This document shows, one piece after another, positions 10,001 to 17,702 of a DNA stretch of 64,000 nucleotides. Origin of the DNA: Actinoplanes octamycinicus (GTDB taxonomy: Bacteria; Actinomycetota; Actinomycetes; Mycobacteriales; Micromonosporaceae); contig NZ_JACHNB010000001.1 in assembly GCF_014205225.1 (NCBI RefSeq), positions 1,488,001-1,552,000 of the forward strand, in the 5' to 3' direction. Position 1 is the stretch's first letter; each line of letters starts with the position of its first letter. Below the pieces are notes generated by a model. It was not told the DNA's origin. It saw only the letters and a program-made list of their open reading frames with translations, and searched no databases. Position numbers and translations under genes: made by a program.

Positions 10001-10431
10001 ACGAGCTTGAGCAGCGCGTTGAAGCCGGCCGACGAGACCATGTGCGCCTCGTCGATCACGTAGATCTTGTAGCGGCTGCTGGCCGGGGCGAAGAACGCTT
10101 TCTCCCGGAGCTCGCGGGCGTCGTCGACGCCGCCGTGGCTGGCCGCGTCGATCTCGATCACGTCGATCGAGCCGGCGCCGTCGTTGGCCAGCGACTTGCA
10201 GGAGGCGCAGACACCGCACGGGTCCGGGGTGGGACCCTGCTCACAGTTGAGCGAGCGGGCCAGGATGCGCGCGCTCGACGTCTTGCCGCAGCCGCGGGGT
10301 CCGGAGAAGAGATAGGCGTGGTTGAGCCGGCCGCTGCGCAATGCCTGCGACAACGGCTCGGTCACGTGCTCCTGACCGATGACCTCGGCGAACGTGCGCG
10401 GACGGTATTTCCGGTAGAGGGCGAGAGCCAC
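7051..10431 (-). CDS. dnaX: DNA polymerase III subunits gamma and tau
   Basis: Clamp-loader ATPase, 1126 residues. The GTG at 10431 (MALALYRKYRPRTFAEVIG) has AGGAGG 8 nt upstream, and the family starts at this LYRKYRP segment. Visible are Walker A GPRGCGKTS, the zinc-binding cysteines CEQGPTPDPCGVCASC, Walker B/DEAH (VIDEAHMV), and the sensor regions ATTEPDKVLGTIRSR and GGGSARDTLSVLDQL. After about residue 400 comes a tail of about 700 residues, very rich in Ala and Pro, which is long even for actinobacteria. It includes a 15-residue tandem repeat (GWAARPGPASPAASE type, roughly 7640-7760). A tau-like domain segment (VDERLAKVRTAWQSLGRQQQ) lies within the tail. The SRP RNA gene is directly upstream. 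Confidence 0.96.
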   Translation of the reverse strand: MALALYRKYRPRTFAEVIGQEHVTEPLSQALRSGRLNHAYLFSGPRGCGKTSSARILARSLNCEQGPTPDPCGVCASCKSLANDGAGSIDVIEIDAASHGGVDDARELREKAFFAPASSRYKIYVIDEAHMVSSAGFNALLKLVEEPPDYVKFIFATTEPDKVLGTIRSRTHHYPFRLIPPATLRPYLQQLTDAEGITVDPAVFPLVVRAGGGSARDTLSVLDQLIAGAGPEGVSYARAVALLGVTDVALIDEMCDALAAGDGAAAYSTIDRVAEAGHDPRRFASDLLERLRDLIVLQQVPDAVAKGLIDGPADQLEAMHAQATRLGAATLSRSADIVHNGLVEMRGTTAPRLLLELITARMLLPGADDSTGALLQRLERLERRGPLPAADPSDVRGEQPAVAPAPAGVTPEAAAPAGAGGGGLAAARAAAAAARRAAGGPARPVSPAPVSSAPAASAPVVPAPAVPASAAEAVVSPVPAAGASAAGETPAAPVVSPSVDAAEGAPAAGPSGSTDPDLTGSAPVGSVPAASGSAHSASAAGASPAAPAAAPDPSAAGPDADWNQVADGAHPEPADYYDDEPPWDEEPPEDVEPPRPQVDERLAKVRTAWQSLGRQQQRVQAMQDAGIGVRELRGDTVVFVAPSEAIADRFLRWTNAIATEFGRTLGGRWQIHCEVGTLTADTPPRSTPAHGTPGAGASHDSPGAGPSQGSPAAGRDQSTGRDHAAARRTAPAAATRPAAAPVAAASAAPERNTGRTESRPSRPQRAPADADDDGPAAPRPVSSPPPADRAANPVAPASPAPTEPTSADGGDTDWPEPVRPGTAAPRPAAPAPADDGWPEPVKPGSKAPTIHPAAAPAAGPDDAAPADPWAYSAPVTAVGNGPESSVASAAPDSWAARPGPASPAASEGWAARPGPPSPAASEGWAAQSGSSVPAVPGGEAAQTGRVSPAGPAVQASPAMSASVTVDTSPGRAASPAPAGPPAATANSAAVTKPAATRPAAPARSAAMEAARAAAARGGNAGGGLAAARAAARNAGANRSPAGPATGQPGNAQPGGAAWADGTPIPEAPYDPEYDGPPPTGAGYEGFDPGDEPLDEVIDEKTARQSSEEQAFQLLRDAFGAEKIGEM

Positions 10432-10529
10432 TCCTGCCACCTCCTGAACGACCGCGCCATTCTCCGTCGAGGGTGTGACAAGAACAAACGACATGCCCCG
10501 ACCGTGCACGCCCGGGAGGAACGAAAGGA

Positions 10530-10612
10530 CCCCTCGTGCACCCGCCAGAGCCCGCTTATCCTTGCTGCCTTCCGGCCCTGGGGAGGTTCACAGGATGACG
10601 CCGCACGAGGGG
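10530..10612 (-). ncRNA. ffs: Signal recognition particle RNA, small bacterial (4.5S) type
   Basis: On the minus strand the segment forms a long hairpin closed by CCCCTCGTGC / GCACGAGGGG. The apical part carries the SRP domain IV signature with the GGAA tetraloop and asymmetric loop (CAGGGCCGGAAGGCAGCAAG). This RNA binds Ffh to form the SRP that targets membrane proteins. The location between dnaX and a tRNA-Ser gene is the usual actinobacterial context. Exact ends are estimated from the closing stem. Confidence 0.9.
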
Positions 10613-10698
10613 CTGATCGACAGCCTACCCGGTGCCGCCAAGCCGGGCGCGCGCCCCCCACGCAAGGGGACCGGCGCAGCTCTTGTACTCTGGCGCAC

Positions 10699-10783
10699 GG
10701 AGGATTCGCCTAGAGGCCTAGGGCGCACGCTTGGAAAGCGTGTTGGGTTAACACCCTCACGAGTTCGAATCTCGTATCCTCCG
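10699..10783 (+). tRNA. tRNA-Ser (anticodon GGA)
   Basis: An 85-nt class II tRNA. The acceptor stem is GGAGGAT / ATCCTCC with discriminator G, the anticodon stem-loop CACGC-TTGGAAA-GCGTG gives anticodon GGA (reads UCC/UCU), the long variable arm is TTGGGTTAACACCCTCA, and the T-loop has GTTCGAATC. The CCA end is not encoded. Confidence 0.97.
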
Positions 10784-10788
10784 CCGCT

Positions 10789-10815
10789 GAGGCCGGACCC
10801 GCTGGGTCCGGCCTC
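10789..10815 (+). terminator. Hairpin terminator after tRNA-Ser(GGA)
   Basis: A perfect 12-bp GC-rich stem (10789-10800 with 10804-10815) with a 3-nt loop, starting 5 nt after the mature tRNA end. There is no U-tract, as is frequent in high-GC actinobacteria. Confidence 0.7.
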
Positions 10816-10925
10816 GCTGCGTTTCCGGGCAGATCGGCGGGCGGACCGGGCCGCCGAGGCAATCAGGGATGCCGCTGCGTGAGGCGATCATCGCGTCTCG
10901 TATGCTCCGGCACGAAAACAGTGCA

Positions 10926-10960
10926 GGCGAGGGCCGGCCCCGATCGGGCCGGCCCTCGCC
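10926..10960 (-). terminator. Terminator of the large secreted protein gene
   Basis: A perfect 15-bp stem (10926-10940 with 10946-10960) and 5-nt loop, just past the stop codon of the minus-strand gene starting at 14889. A TTTT run follows a little further along the minus transcript. Confidence 0.75.
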
Positions 10961-10965
10961 GTCTC

Positions 10966-13900
10966 TCAGCGCTTGATCCGGCTGCTGGCGCTGGTTCGCT
11001 TGCCGTCGTAGTAGCCGGCCTTCTTGGCCACCACGGTCACGGTCAGCTTCTTGCCGGCCCAGGACTTCTTGATCTTCACGGACGACCCGGTGGCGACCAG
11101 CTTGCCGTTGACCCGCCACTCGTACCGGTAAGTGTCCGGCTTCGGCCACCAGTACCCGGCCGAGACCTTGACCTTGCGGCCGACCTTGACCGTTCCGGAG
11201 ATCTTCGGCGCCTTCGCCGCCTTCGGCGGCAGGCCGTAGTTCACCCAGCCGCCGGCGGAGACCGCCGGCGAGTTCAGCCGGTTGGCACGGCGGGCGGTGA
11301 CGATCACGGCGAGCTTCTTGCCGCGGAGCGAGGCCGGGATGACGTACGACGATCCGACCGCCCCACCGATCGCCGCCCCGTTCGCGGTCCACTGATAGGA
11401 GTACGCGCTCGCCGCCGGGCTCCACGACCCGACCACGGCCCGCACCGTCGACCCGACCCGGAGGGTCCCGCTGATCGCCGGCGCCTTGACCAGGGTCAGC
11501 CCGGCCGCGGTCACGGTCAGCGCCCCGGCCAGCGTGGTCCTCCGCCCGTCCGGGGCGGTCGCCGTGACGTTCCACGCCCCGGGCAGCGCCCCGGTGAGGT
11601 CCGCGGTGGCGGTCAGCACACCGCCGGCGACGCTCTGCACCACCGCCGGGATCGGGGTGGCACCGGTCCGGCTGAGCTGCACCGTGTCGCCGGTGGCCAC
11701 CTCGCCGCTCAGGGTGAGGGTGACCGGGCCGCTGTTCGGCGCGCTCGCCGGGGCGGCCGAGGTGAGCACGTACGGCTTCGCGTCACACGGCTCGTAGTCG
11801 CAGAGCGCGCCCATCCGGAACGGCACGGACCCGCTCGTCCCCTCCCGCGCCAGCACGAACAGCGCGGTCGACGACTTCGGCGCGGGTTGGGCCAGGCTCA
11901 CGCTGCAGCCATGCCCCCCGGTCACCCAGGAGCAGCGCAGAATCATGCCGCCGGCGCCGGTCGGCGAGAAGTAGTACGGCTCGGCCGCGCCGGTGATCAC
12001 TGCCCGAAAGGTGCTGCGCCCGTTGATGACCGGCACTGCGACGCAGACCGCGGTGTGCGTGTCGTCCAGGGTGCCGGCGAGACTGAAACCGGGCGCGGCC
12101 GCGACTGCGGGGCACTGCGCCGCCGGGTTGTCCACGGTGCCCAGGTTCCAGGTGTCTACCGCATACGGCACCGCGTCGTTTCCGCCGGGCTGCACGAATA
12201 CCAGGTACGAGGTGGAGCCGCTGACCCGGCACGGGACGAGCACGTCCGAGCAGCGGTCGGCTCCGGACGCGTCGGTGACCCAGTATTTGACGCTTCGGTC
12301 AGCGGTGTTGCGCACCCCGAGCCAGTAGTTGTCGGCCGCCGCCGCGCTCACCCGGTAGCACCGGATGTCGTCCCGCGCGGCAAGCGTGCCGGTGGCGGCG
12401 ATCCCGCCGAGCACCGTGTTGGCCGGCGTCTGGCAGGCCGCGCCGGTGGCGTCCCGCCGGCCGATCCGGTACTGGACGTTCTCGGCGGCCGCGGTCATCA
12501 CAACCGTGTACGCCTTGCCGGTCTGAAATTTGCACCGGGCCAGCGACGCCGAGGCATAGAGCCCGGTGCTGCAGACCGTGGCGCCGGTGCTGTCCATGAC
12601 GCCCAGCTGGGCCCAACCGGCGCCGGGGGTGACCGACGCCAGAGTCAGGAGCTCCGAGCCGGCGTGCTGGGTGGCCGGGATGGTCCAGCAGGCGGTGAAC
12701 CGATCCGCGCCGAACGTCACGGTCGTACTGGCCGGCAGCGTGGGGCAGCCGGTGATCTGGTCCTGCCGCTGCACCACGATCGCGTAGTCGCCGGGCGCCG
12801 AGTCCTCCGGCGCGTTGAGCAGCACCCGGTAGGGCGCCGGCCCACAATCGTCCGACGCGCAGGCCCGATTGCCGGCCGCGTCGATCAGCTGGTAGTCCGG
12901 GCGGGCCGCGCCGCTCGCCCGGGGCGGGCTCAGCACGCTGACATTGGCGCCGGCCGAGCCGTCGAGCACCAGGCAGTCGGTCTCGCCCACGATGCTGAAC
13001 GAGCCGCGGATCGCGCCGGTCAGGAGTCCCTGCGCGGTCGCCGGCACGCAGCCCGGGGCGTCCGGAGCAAGGAGCACCGTGGCGAACTGGGTCTCGTCCA
13101 CCGAACGGCCGGTGCCGCCGAGGATCAGCGAGTAGGTGCCGGCGGCGGGGAACTCACAGAAGTAGTTGGCCGCGCAGAGCCGCTTGCCGTCGGCCGTGTA
13201 GACCTGCGCGTACTCCTCGTTGTTCTCGTCGTCCACGGTCCGGAGCAGGTACTTTCCGGCAGCCGGCACGGCCAGCGCGCGGCAGCGGTTGCCGGCCAGG
13301 GCACCGGACGGGGCGGTCCCGTACGAACCTGGGCTGACCGCCGTGCAGCCGGTCGCCGCCGAGAGCGACCCGATCTGAACCTTGAGCCCATCTCGACTCT
13401 CCGCCTCGACGATCATCCGGTACGGCCCGTCGCCGGGCAGCACGCACCCGTCCTGACGCTCCTCGTACTCGGTGCAGATCTCCGTGCCGGTGCCGTCCGA
13501 AATCCAGTTCCGCCCGCCGAGGCCGGTGAACGCCGCCACCCGTTCGCCCGGCTTCGCGTCGAACGGCTGGCAGTAGACCTCCAGCGGGCTGGCCGGCGTG
13601 AAGGTGTGCACCGACTTGTCCCAGGCGAGGCCGGCGACCGGCGCGCAGCCCGCGGTGCCGGCCGCGTCGATCATCACGGCATGGGACTTCACCGGCTCGC
13701 TCGACCAGCCGCTGTTGCGCAGCCAGAGCGTGTAGTCCCCCTCGGCCGGCAGTTCGCAGACCAGCTTGCCGAAGTGCATGTCGGCCTCGCTGCAGGCCGG
13801 TCCGGCGGCGCCGGTGATCTCCCAGCCGACTTGCCCGCCGTCACCGGTCCGAATGATCTTCGCGCCGCCCGTGGCGTGCACGGTGTAGCAGGTGAACTCA

Positions 13901-14889
13901 CCAGCGCTCAGGCTGGCGTCGGCGATCTGGGCGGGCGTGAGCGCCCCGAACCCGGCCACCTCCAGCGTCTCGCAGCCGATCGGCCGGTCCTTGCGGACCA
14001 GCCGCAGGGTGTAGTCCACCGCGTTGCCGTACTCGTCGCGCAGGAAGAACGTGTAGGTGCCGTCCGCGGCCAGCGTGCAGTCGCCGCCGCCGAACTGGAT
14101 CGGGCAAACCTGCTCCCCGGCCGGGTCCCACATCGTCCCGCGGACGTCCGCGCCGGCGTTCTCGACCGACGTGCTGTCGGTGGTCTCCACGGTCAGCCGC
14201 ATCCCGGCCGTCCCGGCGAAGCGGTAGCAGTCACCGGCGTCGCCGCGGGCCAGCGACCGGGACAGCGGCGTGCCGCGCACGGCGAAGGTGGCCGGGTCGA
14301 GGGTGGTGCAGGTGGACGGCTTGTCCCGGGACTCGAAGCCGAGCGCGTAGGAGGCACTGCCCTCGCCGTGGTAGAGCGAGACGTCGACCTGGTGCACGCC
14401 GGGCTCGGCGATCGTGCACTCGGTCGGGTACGGCCCGAGGAAGCAGTCCCCGATTTTCGCCGTGACGCTGTCCCCGGTCGCGTTGAACTGGGTGAACACC
14501 CGCTCGTCCGGGACCGTGGTGGTGAGGGTCCAGACGTGGTGCCCGGTCCCGGTCAGCTCGGGGCAGGTCACCGGCGTACCCATGACCAGCGGGCCGCCAC
14601 AACCGGCGGCCGCGACCTTGGCCCGCGCCGCGGCCGGCGGCGAAGCGGAGGCCGACGGCGAAGCCGAGGTCGAAGCCGAGGCTGACGTTGACGCCGAGGC
14701 TGAAGCAGAAGGCGAAATGGACGGCGACGACGAGGCCGTCTCGGACGGCGTGGCTGATGCGGCGACTGACGCCGATGACGATGACGACGGGGAGCCCGAC
14801 GGCGACGGGGACTCTTCCGCCCGTGCCGCGGCCGGCAACCCGACTGCTAGGACCAGGCCGCTGAGCACAGCGGCACTCCAACGCCTCAC
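10966..14889 (-). CDS. Large secreted protein with nine Cys-containing repeat modules and C-terminal Ig-like repeats
   Basis: 1307 residues, not recognised as a named family. A signal peptide (MRRWSAAVLSGLVLAVGLP) is followed by a Ser/Ala/Pro-rich low-complexity linker to about residue 90. Then come about nine modules of roughly 100-115 residues. Most follow a scheme of an initial GC or C, a second Cys after 20-30 residues (CYRF, CYTV, CQPF, CRAL, CLVL, CWTI, CYRV), a later C-x(5-12)-C pair and a Y-x-L/Y-x-V strand. An IPT/TIG-like region follows, then two repeats of the type KAPxISGTxxVG...YxYxWxxNG, common in secreted actinobacterial proteins. It is probably extracellular, with paired disulfides and an adhesive or scaffold role; that role is inference. 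Monocistronic, with its own terminator. Confidence 0.85.
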   Translation of the reverse strand: MRRWSAAVLSGLVLAVGLPAAARAEESPSPSGSPSSSSSASVAASATPSETASSSPSISPSASASASTSASASTSASPSASASPPAAARAKVAAAGCGGPLVMGTPVTCPELTGTGHHVWTLTTTVPDERVFTQFNATGDSVTAKIGDCFLGPYPTECTIAEPGVHQVDVSLYHGEGSASYALGFESRDKPSTCTTLDPATFAVRGTPLSRSLARGDAGDCYRFAGTAGMRLTVETTDSTSVENAGADVRGTMWDPAGEQVCPIQFGGGDCTLAADGTYTFFLRDEYGNAVDYTLRLVRKDRPIGCETLEVAGFGALTPAQIADASLSAGEFTCYTVHATGGAKIIRTGDGGQVGWEITGAAGPACSEADMHFGKLVCELPAEGDYTLWLRNSGWSSEPVKSHAVMIDAAGTAGCAPVAGLAWDKSVHTFTPASPLEVYCQPFDAKPGERVAAFTGLGGRNWISDGTGTEICTEYEERQDGCVLPGDGPYRMIVEAESRDGLKVQIGSLSAATGCTAVSPGSYGTAPSGALAGNRCRALAVPAAGKYLLRTVDDENNEEYAQVYTADGKRLCAANYFCEFPAAGTYSLILGGTGRSVDETQFATVLLAPDAPGCVPATAQGLLTGAIRGSFSIVGETDCLVLDGSAGANVSVLSPPRASGAARPDYQLIDAAGNRACASDDCGPAPYRVLLNAPEDSAPGDYAIVVQRQDQITGCPTLPASTTVTFGADRFTACWTIPATQHAGSELLTLASVTPGAGWAQLGVMDSTGATVCSTGLYASASLARCKFQTGKAYTVVMTAAAENVQYRIGRRDATGAACQTPANTVLGGIAATGTLAARDDIRCYRVSAAAADNYWLGVRNTADRSVKYWVTDASGADRCSDVLVPCRVSGSTSYLVFVQPGGNDAVPYAVDTWNLGTVDNPAAQCPAVAAAPGFSLAGTLDDTHTAVCVAVPVINGRSTFRAVITGAAEPYYFSPTGAGGMILRCSWVTGGHGCSVSLAQPAPKSSTALFVLAREGTSGSVPFRMGALCDYEPCDAKPYVLTSAAPASAPNSGPVTLTLSGEVATGDTVQLSRTGATPIPAVVQSVAGGVLTATADLTGALPGAWNVTATAPDGRRTTLAGALTVTAAGLTLVKAPAISGTLRVGSTVRAVVGSWSPAASAYSYQWTANGAAIGGAVGSSYVIPASLRGKKLAVIVTARRANRLNSPAVSAGGWVNYGLPPKAAKAPKISGTVKVGRKVKVSAGYWWPKPDTYRYEWRVNGKLVATGSSVKIKKSWAGKKLTVTVVAKKAGYYDGKRTSASSRIKR

Positions 14890-15013
14890 GAAGATTCCCC
14901 CGGCTGGCTCACTGAGATCGTCAGGGATCTTGCCAGGGCGAATATTTACGAACGTGACAATCCCACATATCGGGAAGACGCAGCTCGGAGGCGGCGACGA
15001 TCCCGTTCCGGCG

Positions 15014-15355
15014 TCACAGCTGGCCGGCCGCTATCGCGTCGTCCACCTCCGGGAAGATGGCGAAGTACCGGTTCAGGCCGACCGTCTCCAGCAGCGTGGT
15101 GAGGAACGGGTTGGCCGCGGCGAAACTGAGCCAGCCGCCGCGCGCCGCGATCACCTCTTTGCTGATCACGAAGGTGCTCAGGCCGATCGAGTCGCAGAAC
15201 TTCAGACCGGTCAGATCCACCACGATCCGCGGGACCGGCCGATCCAGCAGTCCGGCGAGGGCGGCGCGCAGCTGCTCGGCCGTGTCCGCGTCGAGTTCGC
15301 CCTGGAGATGCAGCACGGCGACGTCAGGCCGGTGCTCGGTGATGGTGGCCCGCAT
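15014..15355 (-). CDS. STAS-domain anti-sigma factor antagonist
   Basis: A 113-residue single STAS domain protein (SpoIIAA/RsbV class). The segment LTGLKFCDSIGLSTFVIS contains the conserved DSxGL motif with the Ser that an anti-sigma kinase phosphorylates. The beginning (VAVLHLQGELDADTAEQLRAAL) and the helix after the phosphorylation loop fit the fold. Members release a sigma factor by binding its kinase/anti-sigma partner when unphosphorylated. No kinase or sigma gene is adjacent, so the partner is encoded elsewhere. Confidence 0.93.
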   Translation of the reverse strand: MRATITEHRPDVAVLHLQGELDADTAEQLRAALAGLLDRPVPRIVVDLTGLKFCDSIGLSTFVISKEVIAARGGWLSFAAANPFLTTLLETVGLNRYFAIFPEVDDAIAAGQL

Positions 15356-15455
15356 GGCGATCGCTTTCTACCCTGTGGATGGAAATTCAGGGTAGATTGC
15401 GCAGAATCGCGCACATCGGACTGAACGTGCGTCGCCAACCGGCTTGACACCCACG

Positions 15456-15490
15456 AAAAAAGGCCGGACCCCGAGGGATCCGGCCTTCTC
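15456..15490 (-). terminator. Rho-independent terminator of the 15548-15757 gene
   Basis: Stem AAGGCCGGACCC / GGGATCCGGCCTT (one bulged A, 3-nt loop) followed on the minus strand by TTTTTT. It lies about 60 nt past the stop of the small minus-strand gene and supports that gene being transcribed. Confidence 0.8.
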
Positions 15491-15547
15491 ACAAGGCTGG
15501 GCCGAGACAGTCAAGCACCGACGGCGCAGCCCGGGCTCCTGGCGCGC

Positions 15548-15757
15548 TTACAGCTCGCGCCACCGCCAGCGTGGACCGCGCCACGCGTCGGCCAGGATCA
15601 TCGCTGACGCCCGGCCGGGACACTGCTGCACCTTCGACTTCCCCTCGGGTCCGCCCAGCTGGGCCTCGACCTCCCACAGAGTGCCGTCGGTGCGGACGTA
15701 GACGTCGCGGCGCTGGAGCCGGACGTCGCCATTCCACCAGTGATGCTCAACTCTCAC
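15548..15757 (-). CDS. Small hypothetical protein
   Basis: 69 residues beginning MRVEHHWWNGDVRLQRRD (GTG start). No known domain recognised. The sequence is well mixed, with strand-like segments (DVYVRTDGTLWEVEAQLGG) and a C-terminal helix ending RGPRWRWREL, which reads like a real protein rather than a shadow. It is backed by the good U-tract terminator downstream. A TTAAAT sequence lies about 10 nt before the GTG, so the transcript may be leaderless. Function unknown. Confidence 0.6.
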   Translation of the reverse strand: MRVEHHWWNGDVRLQRRDVYVRTDGTLWEVEAQLGGPEGKSKVQQCPGRASAMILADAWRGPRWRWREL

Positions 15758-16070
15758 GTGTCAAATTTAAGACAGCCATCGACGAACCTGCCGTGGGGCG
15801 AACCTGTGAAACTTTCTCACCGCCCGGTCGGAACCACATTGTCTGATCCGGTGTATTTGGGTTGCGTGACTTGCGCTACACCCCATGTCGCTGGGCCGTC
15901 CAAGATTCACTACACAGCGTAATTCAAGGCTTTGACGTGCGACGACATCTCGCTGTTACAAAACCAGCGCTGATCATGGAGAACGTCCGAACGGACTAGG
16001 CCGGCACGGTACCCACGGTCGACCCGTTCACGAGGCACACAGAGTGACGCATGGGACCGGAGAAAACAAG
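15758..16070. other. AT-richer intergenic region without a clear gene
   Basis: About 310 nt, visibly less GC-rich than the surroundings, between the small gene at 15548-15757 and the tRNA-Ser(CGA) terminator. Only short reading frames without ribosome sites are present. It probably holds the promoter of the small minus-strand gene. Confidence 0.4.
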
Positions 16071-16101
16071 AGAGCCCGACCCGGAAACCGGATCGGGCTC
16101 T
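16071..16101 (-). terminator. Terminator of tRNA-Ser(CGA)
   Basis: Stem AGAGCCCGACCCGG / CCGGATCGGGCTCT (14 positions, one mismatch) with an AAA loop, immediately 3' of the tRNA on the minus strand. The transcript continues with TTGTTTTC. Confidence 0.75.
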
Positions 16102-16103
16102 GC

Positions 16104-16193
16104 TGGCGGTGGCGGCGGGATTTGAACCCGCGGAGGGCGTAAACCCTCACACGCTTTCGAGGCGTGCTCCTTAGGCCACTCGGACACACCACC
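16104..16193 (-). tRNA. tRNA-Ser (anticodon CGA)
   Basis: A class II tRNA on the minus strand. Acceptor GGTGGTG pairs with CGCCACC (one G-U) with discriminator G. The anticodon stem-loop CACGC-CTCGAAA-GCGTG gives anticodon CGA (reads UCG). It has a long variable arm and a T-arm with GGTTCAAATCC. The 3' CCA appears to be encoded (16104-16106); without it the tRNA ends at 16107. Confidence 0.97.
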
Positions 16194-16309
16194 GGGAAGT
16201 ACGTTACCGGACGCCCCGAGCGACCTGTCGCCGGGTGCCCCATAACCGCCCGGGACCGCGCTGACCTGGCAAGATCGGCGGCAGGAATCCAACGAGACGG
16301 AGTGAGCAC

Positions 16310-17023
16310 ATGAGCGTGCACATCGGCGCGAAGCCGGGCGAGATCGCCGAGCGGGTGCTGCTGCCCGGCGACCCGATGCGGGCGAAGTGGATCGCCGAGA
16401 CCTTCCTGGAGGACGCGGTCTGCTACACCCAGGTCCGCGGGATGCTCGGCTTCACCGGCACCTGGCAGGGACAGCGGGTGTCAGTGCAGGGCTCCGGCAT
16501 GGGCATGCCGTCGGCCTCGATCTACACCCACGAGCTGATCAACGAGTACGGGGTGAAATCGGTCATCCGGATCGGTTCATGCGGCGCCCTGGCGATGGAC
16601 CTGAACCTCGGTGACGTGGTCGCCGCGATCGGCTCGGCGACCGATTCGAACATGAACCGGTCCCGCTTCGACGGCCTGATCGACTACGCCCCGGTGGCCG
16701 ATTTCGGCCTGCTGCGCACCGCCGTCGACACGGCCGCGGCGCAGGGCGTCCCGATCCGGGTCGGCCCGATCCTGGCCGCTGACGCCTTCTACACCGACCG
16801 GCCCGACCTGTACGACGCGCTGGCCCTCTACGGCGTGCTGGCGGTCGAGATGGAGTCCGCCGCGATCTACACCATCGCGGCCCGCTACGGCGCCAAGGCG
16901 CTCACCATCCTGACCGTGAGCGACCACATCAAGCGCGGCGAGGCGATGGAGGCGGCGCAGCGCGAGCAGGGCTTCAGCAACATGGTCCGGATCGGCCTGG
17001 ACACGATCATCTCCGACTCCTGA
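16310..17023 (+). CDS. deoD: Purine-nucleoside phosphorylase, DeoD (hexameric) type
   Basis: 237 residues, standard for the bacterial hexameric PNP, which splits purine (deoxy)nucleosides with phosphate into base and (deoxy)ribose 1-phosphate for salvage. Visible signatures are [15 protein letters not shown], the phosphate/ribose site [23 protein letters not shown], the VEMESAAIY segment and the catalytic-Asp region [12 protein letters not shown] with GGAG 7 nt upstream. No other nucleoside gene is adjacent. Confidence 0.96.
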   Translation: MSVHIGAKPGEIAERVLLPGDPMRAKWIAETFLEDAVCYTQVRGMLGFTGTWQGQRVSVQGSGMGMPSASIYTHELINEYGVKSVIRIGSCGALAMDLNLGDVVAAIGSATDSNMNRSRFDGLIDYAPVADFGLLRTAVDTAAAQGVPIRVGPILAADAFYTDRPDLYDALALYGVLAVEMESAAIYTIAARYGAKALTILTVSDHIKRGEAMEAAQREQGFSNMVRIGLDTIISDS

Positions 17024-17135
17024 GGCCGGCGCGCCCGAAGATCGGGTTCGAGCGGAGTCGGCATCCGAAACACCCGACGATCGGGTTCGAGTCGAGGCGG
17101 CGTTCGAAGCGCCCGAAGATCAAGATCAAGAGCTT

Positions 17136-17459
17136 GCTGACTCGGATCCGCGCTGATCACTGATCGTCGCTCCCGCCAGGGACCCTTCCGGGCCGGGCTG
17201 GCCGCTGCGCGTCCAGAACGCCCGGCCCTCCAGGGCGACGTCCGCGGGTGGTCACGACCCGCCACAACCGCGAACCCCGGATCCGCCCCGAGCCACGGGC
17301 CGGGTCCGGGGTTCGGGTTTTGGGCTTTGGGTCTTGGGCTTTGGGCTTTGGGTTTTGGGCGGACCACCGTCAGGGGGCAGTTCGGCCCGGATGCGGCCTC
17401 GCGGTCGTGAGGTGGCAGCGGCCTCGCGTCGGCGGCGGGACCGGGCTGTGCGGTTGGGG
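17136..17459 (+). repeat. Two-arm dispersed intergenic repeat, copy A
   Basis: Arm 1 (17136-17264, 129 nt) matches 52588-52716 in reverse orientation with only 3 substitutions. Arm 2 (17353-17459) matches 52111-52219 reversed, with a 33-nt identical core (TTCGGCCCGG...TGAGGT). Between the arms is an 88-nt spacer with TTTGGG-type short repeats. The arms contain several small inverted repeats (for example CGCTGATCACTGATCG and CGGGCCGGGCTGGC). Overlapping reading frames on both copies have no support as genes. Nature unknown; see copy B. Confidence 0.85.
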
Positions 17460-17499
17460 CGGGGCGCGGACCGTACCGAGGAATGGTCTTGATCCTCAG

Positions 17500-17702
17500 G
17501 TCGGCGCGGAGGGAACAGCAGCGCGGAGGGAACAGCGGCGCGGAAGGGCCACAGCGGCGCGGAGGGAACAGCGGCGCGGAAGGGCCACAGCGCGTAGAGA
17601 TCAGCGGCGCGGGATCAGCGGTGTGGGATCAGCGGCGTGGGGGTCAGCCGCGTGAGGTTGGCCGCGTGAGGGTCAGCGGCGCGGGGGTCAGCCGCGTGGG
17701 GG
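17500..17702. repeat. Short tandem repeats downstream of tadA
   Basis: Degenerate tandem units: first 17-19 bp copies of CGGCGCGGAGGGAACAG / CGGCGCGGAAGGGCCACAG, then about eight 14-15 bp copies of the CAGCGGCGCGGGGGT type, running up to the tadA stop codon. They are non-coding on both strands as far as can be judged. Confidence 0.8.

Noticed and set aside
10879..14685. 1268-codon plus-strand open frame opposite the large secreted protein
   Set aside because: Starts within non-coding sequence near the tRNA; composition is shadow-like; the minus strand has a signal peptide, repeated domains and a terminator.
15740..15922. 60-residue plus-strand frame in the AT-richer gap
   Set aside because: No ribosome site, no folded-looking sequence, overlaps the start of the small minus-strand gene.
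17000..17367. Protein frames covering the dispersed repeat (and similar at 52581-52790)
   Set aside because: The shared peptide arises from near-identical DNA; there is no ribosome site and few synonymous changes, so a DNA or RNA repeat is more likely than a gene.
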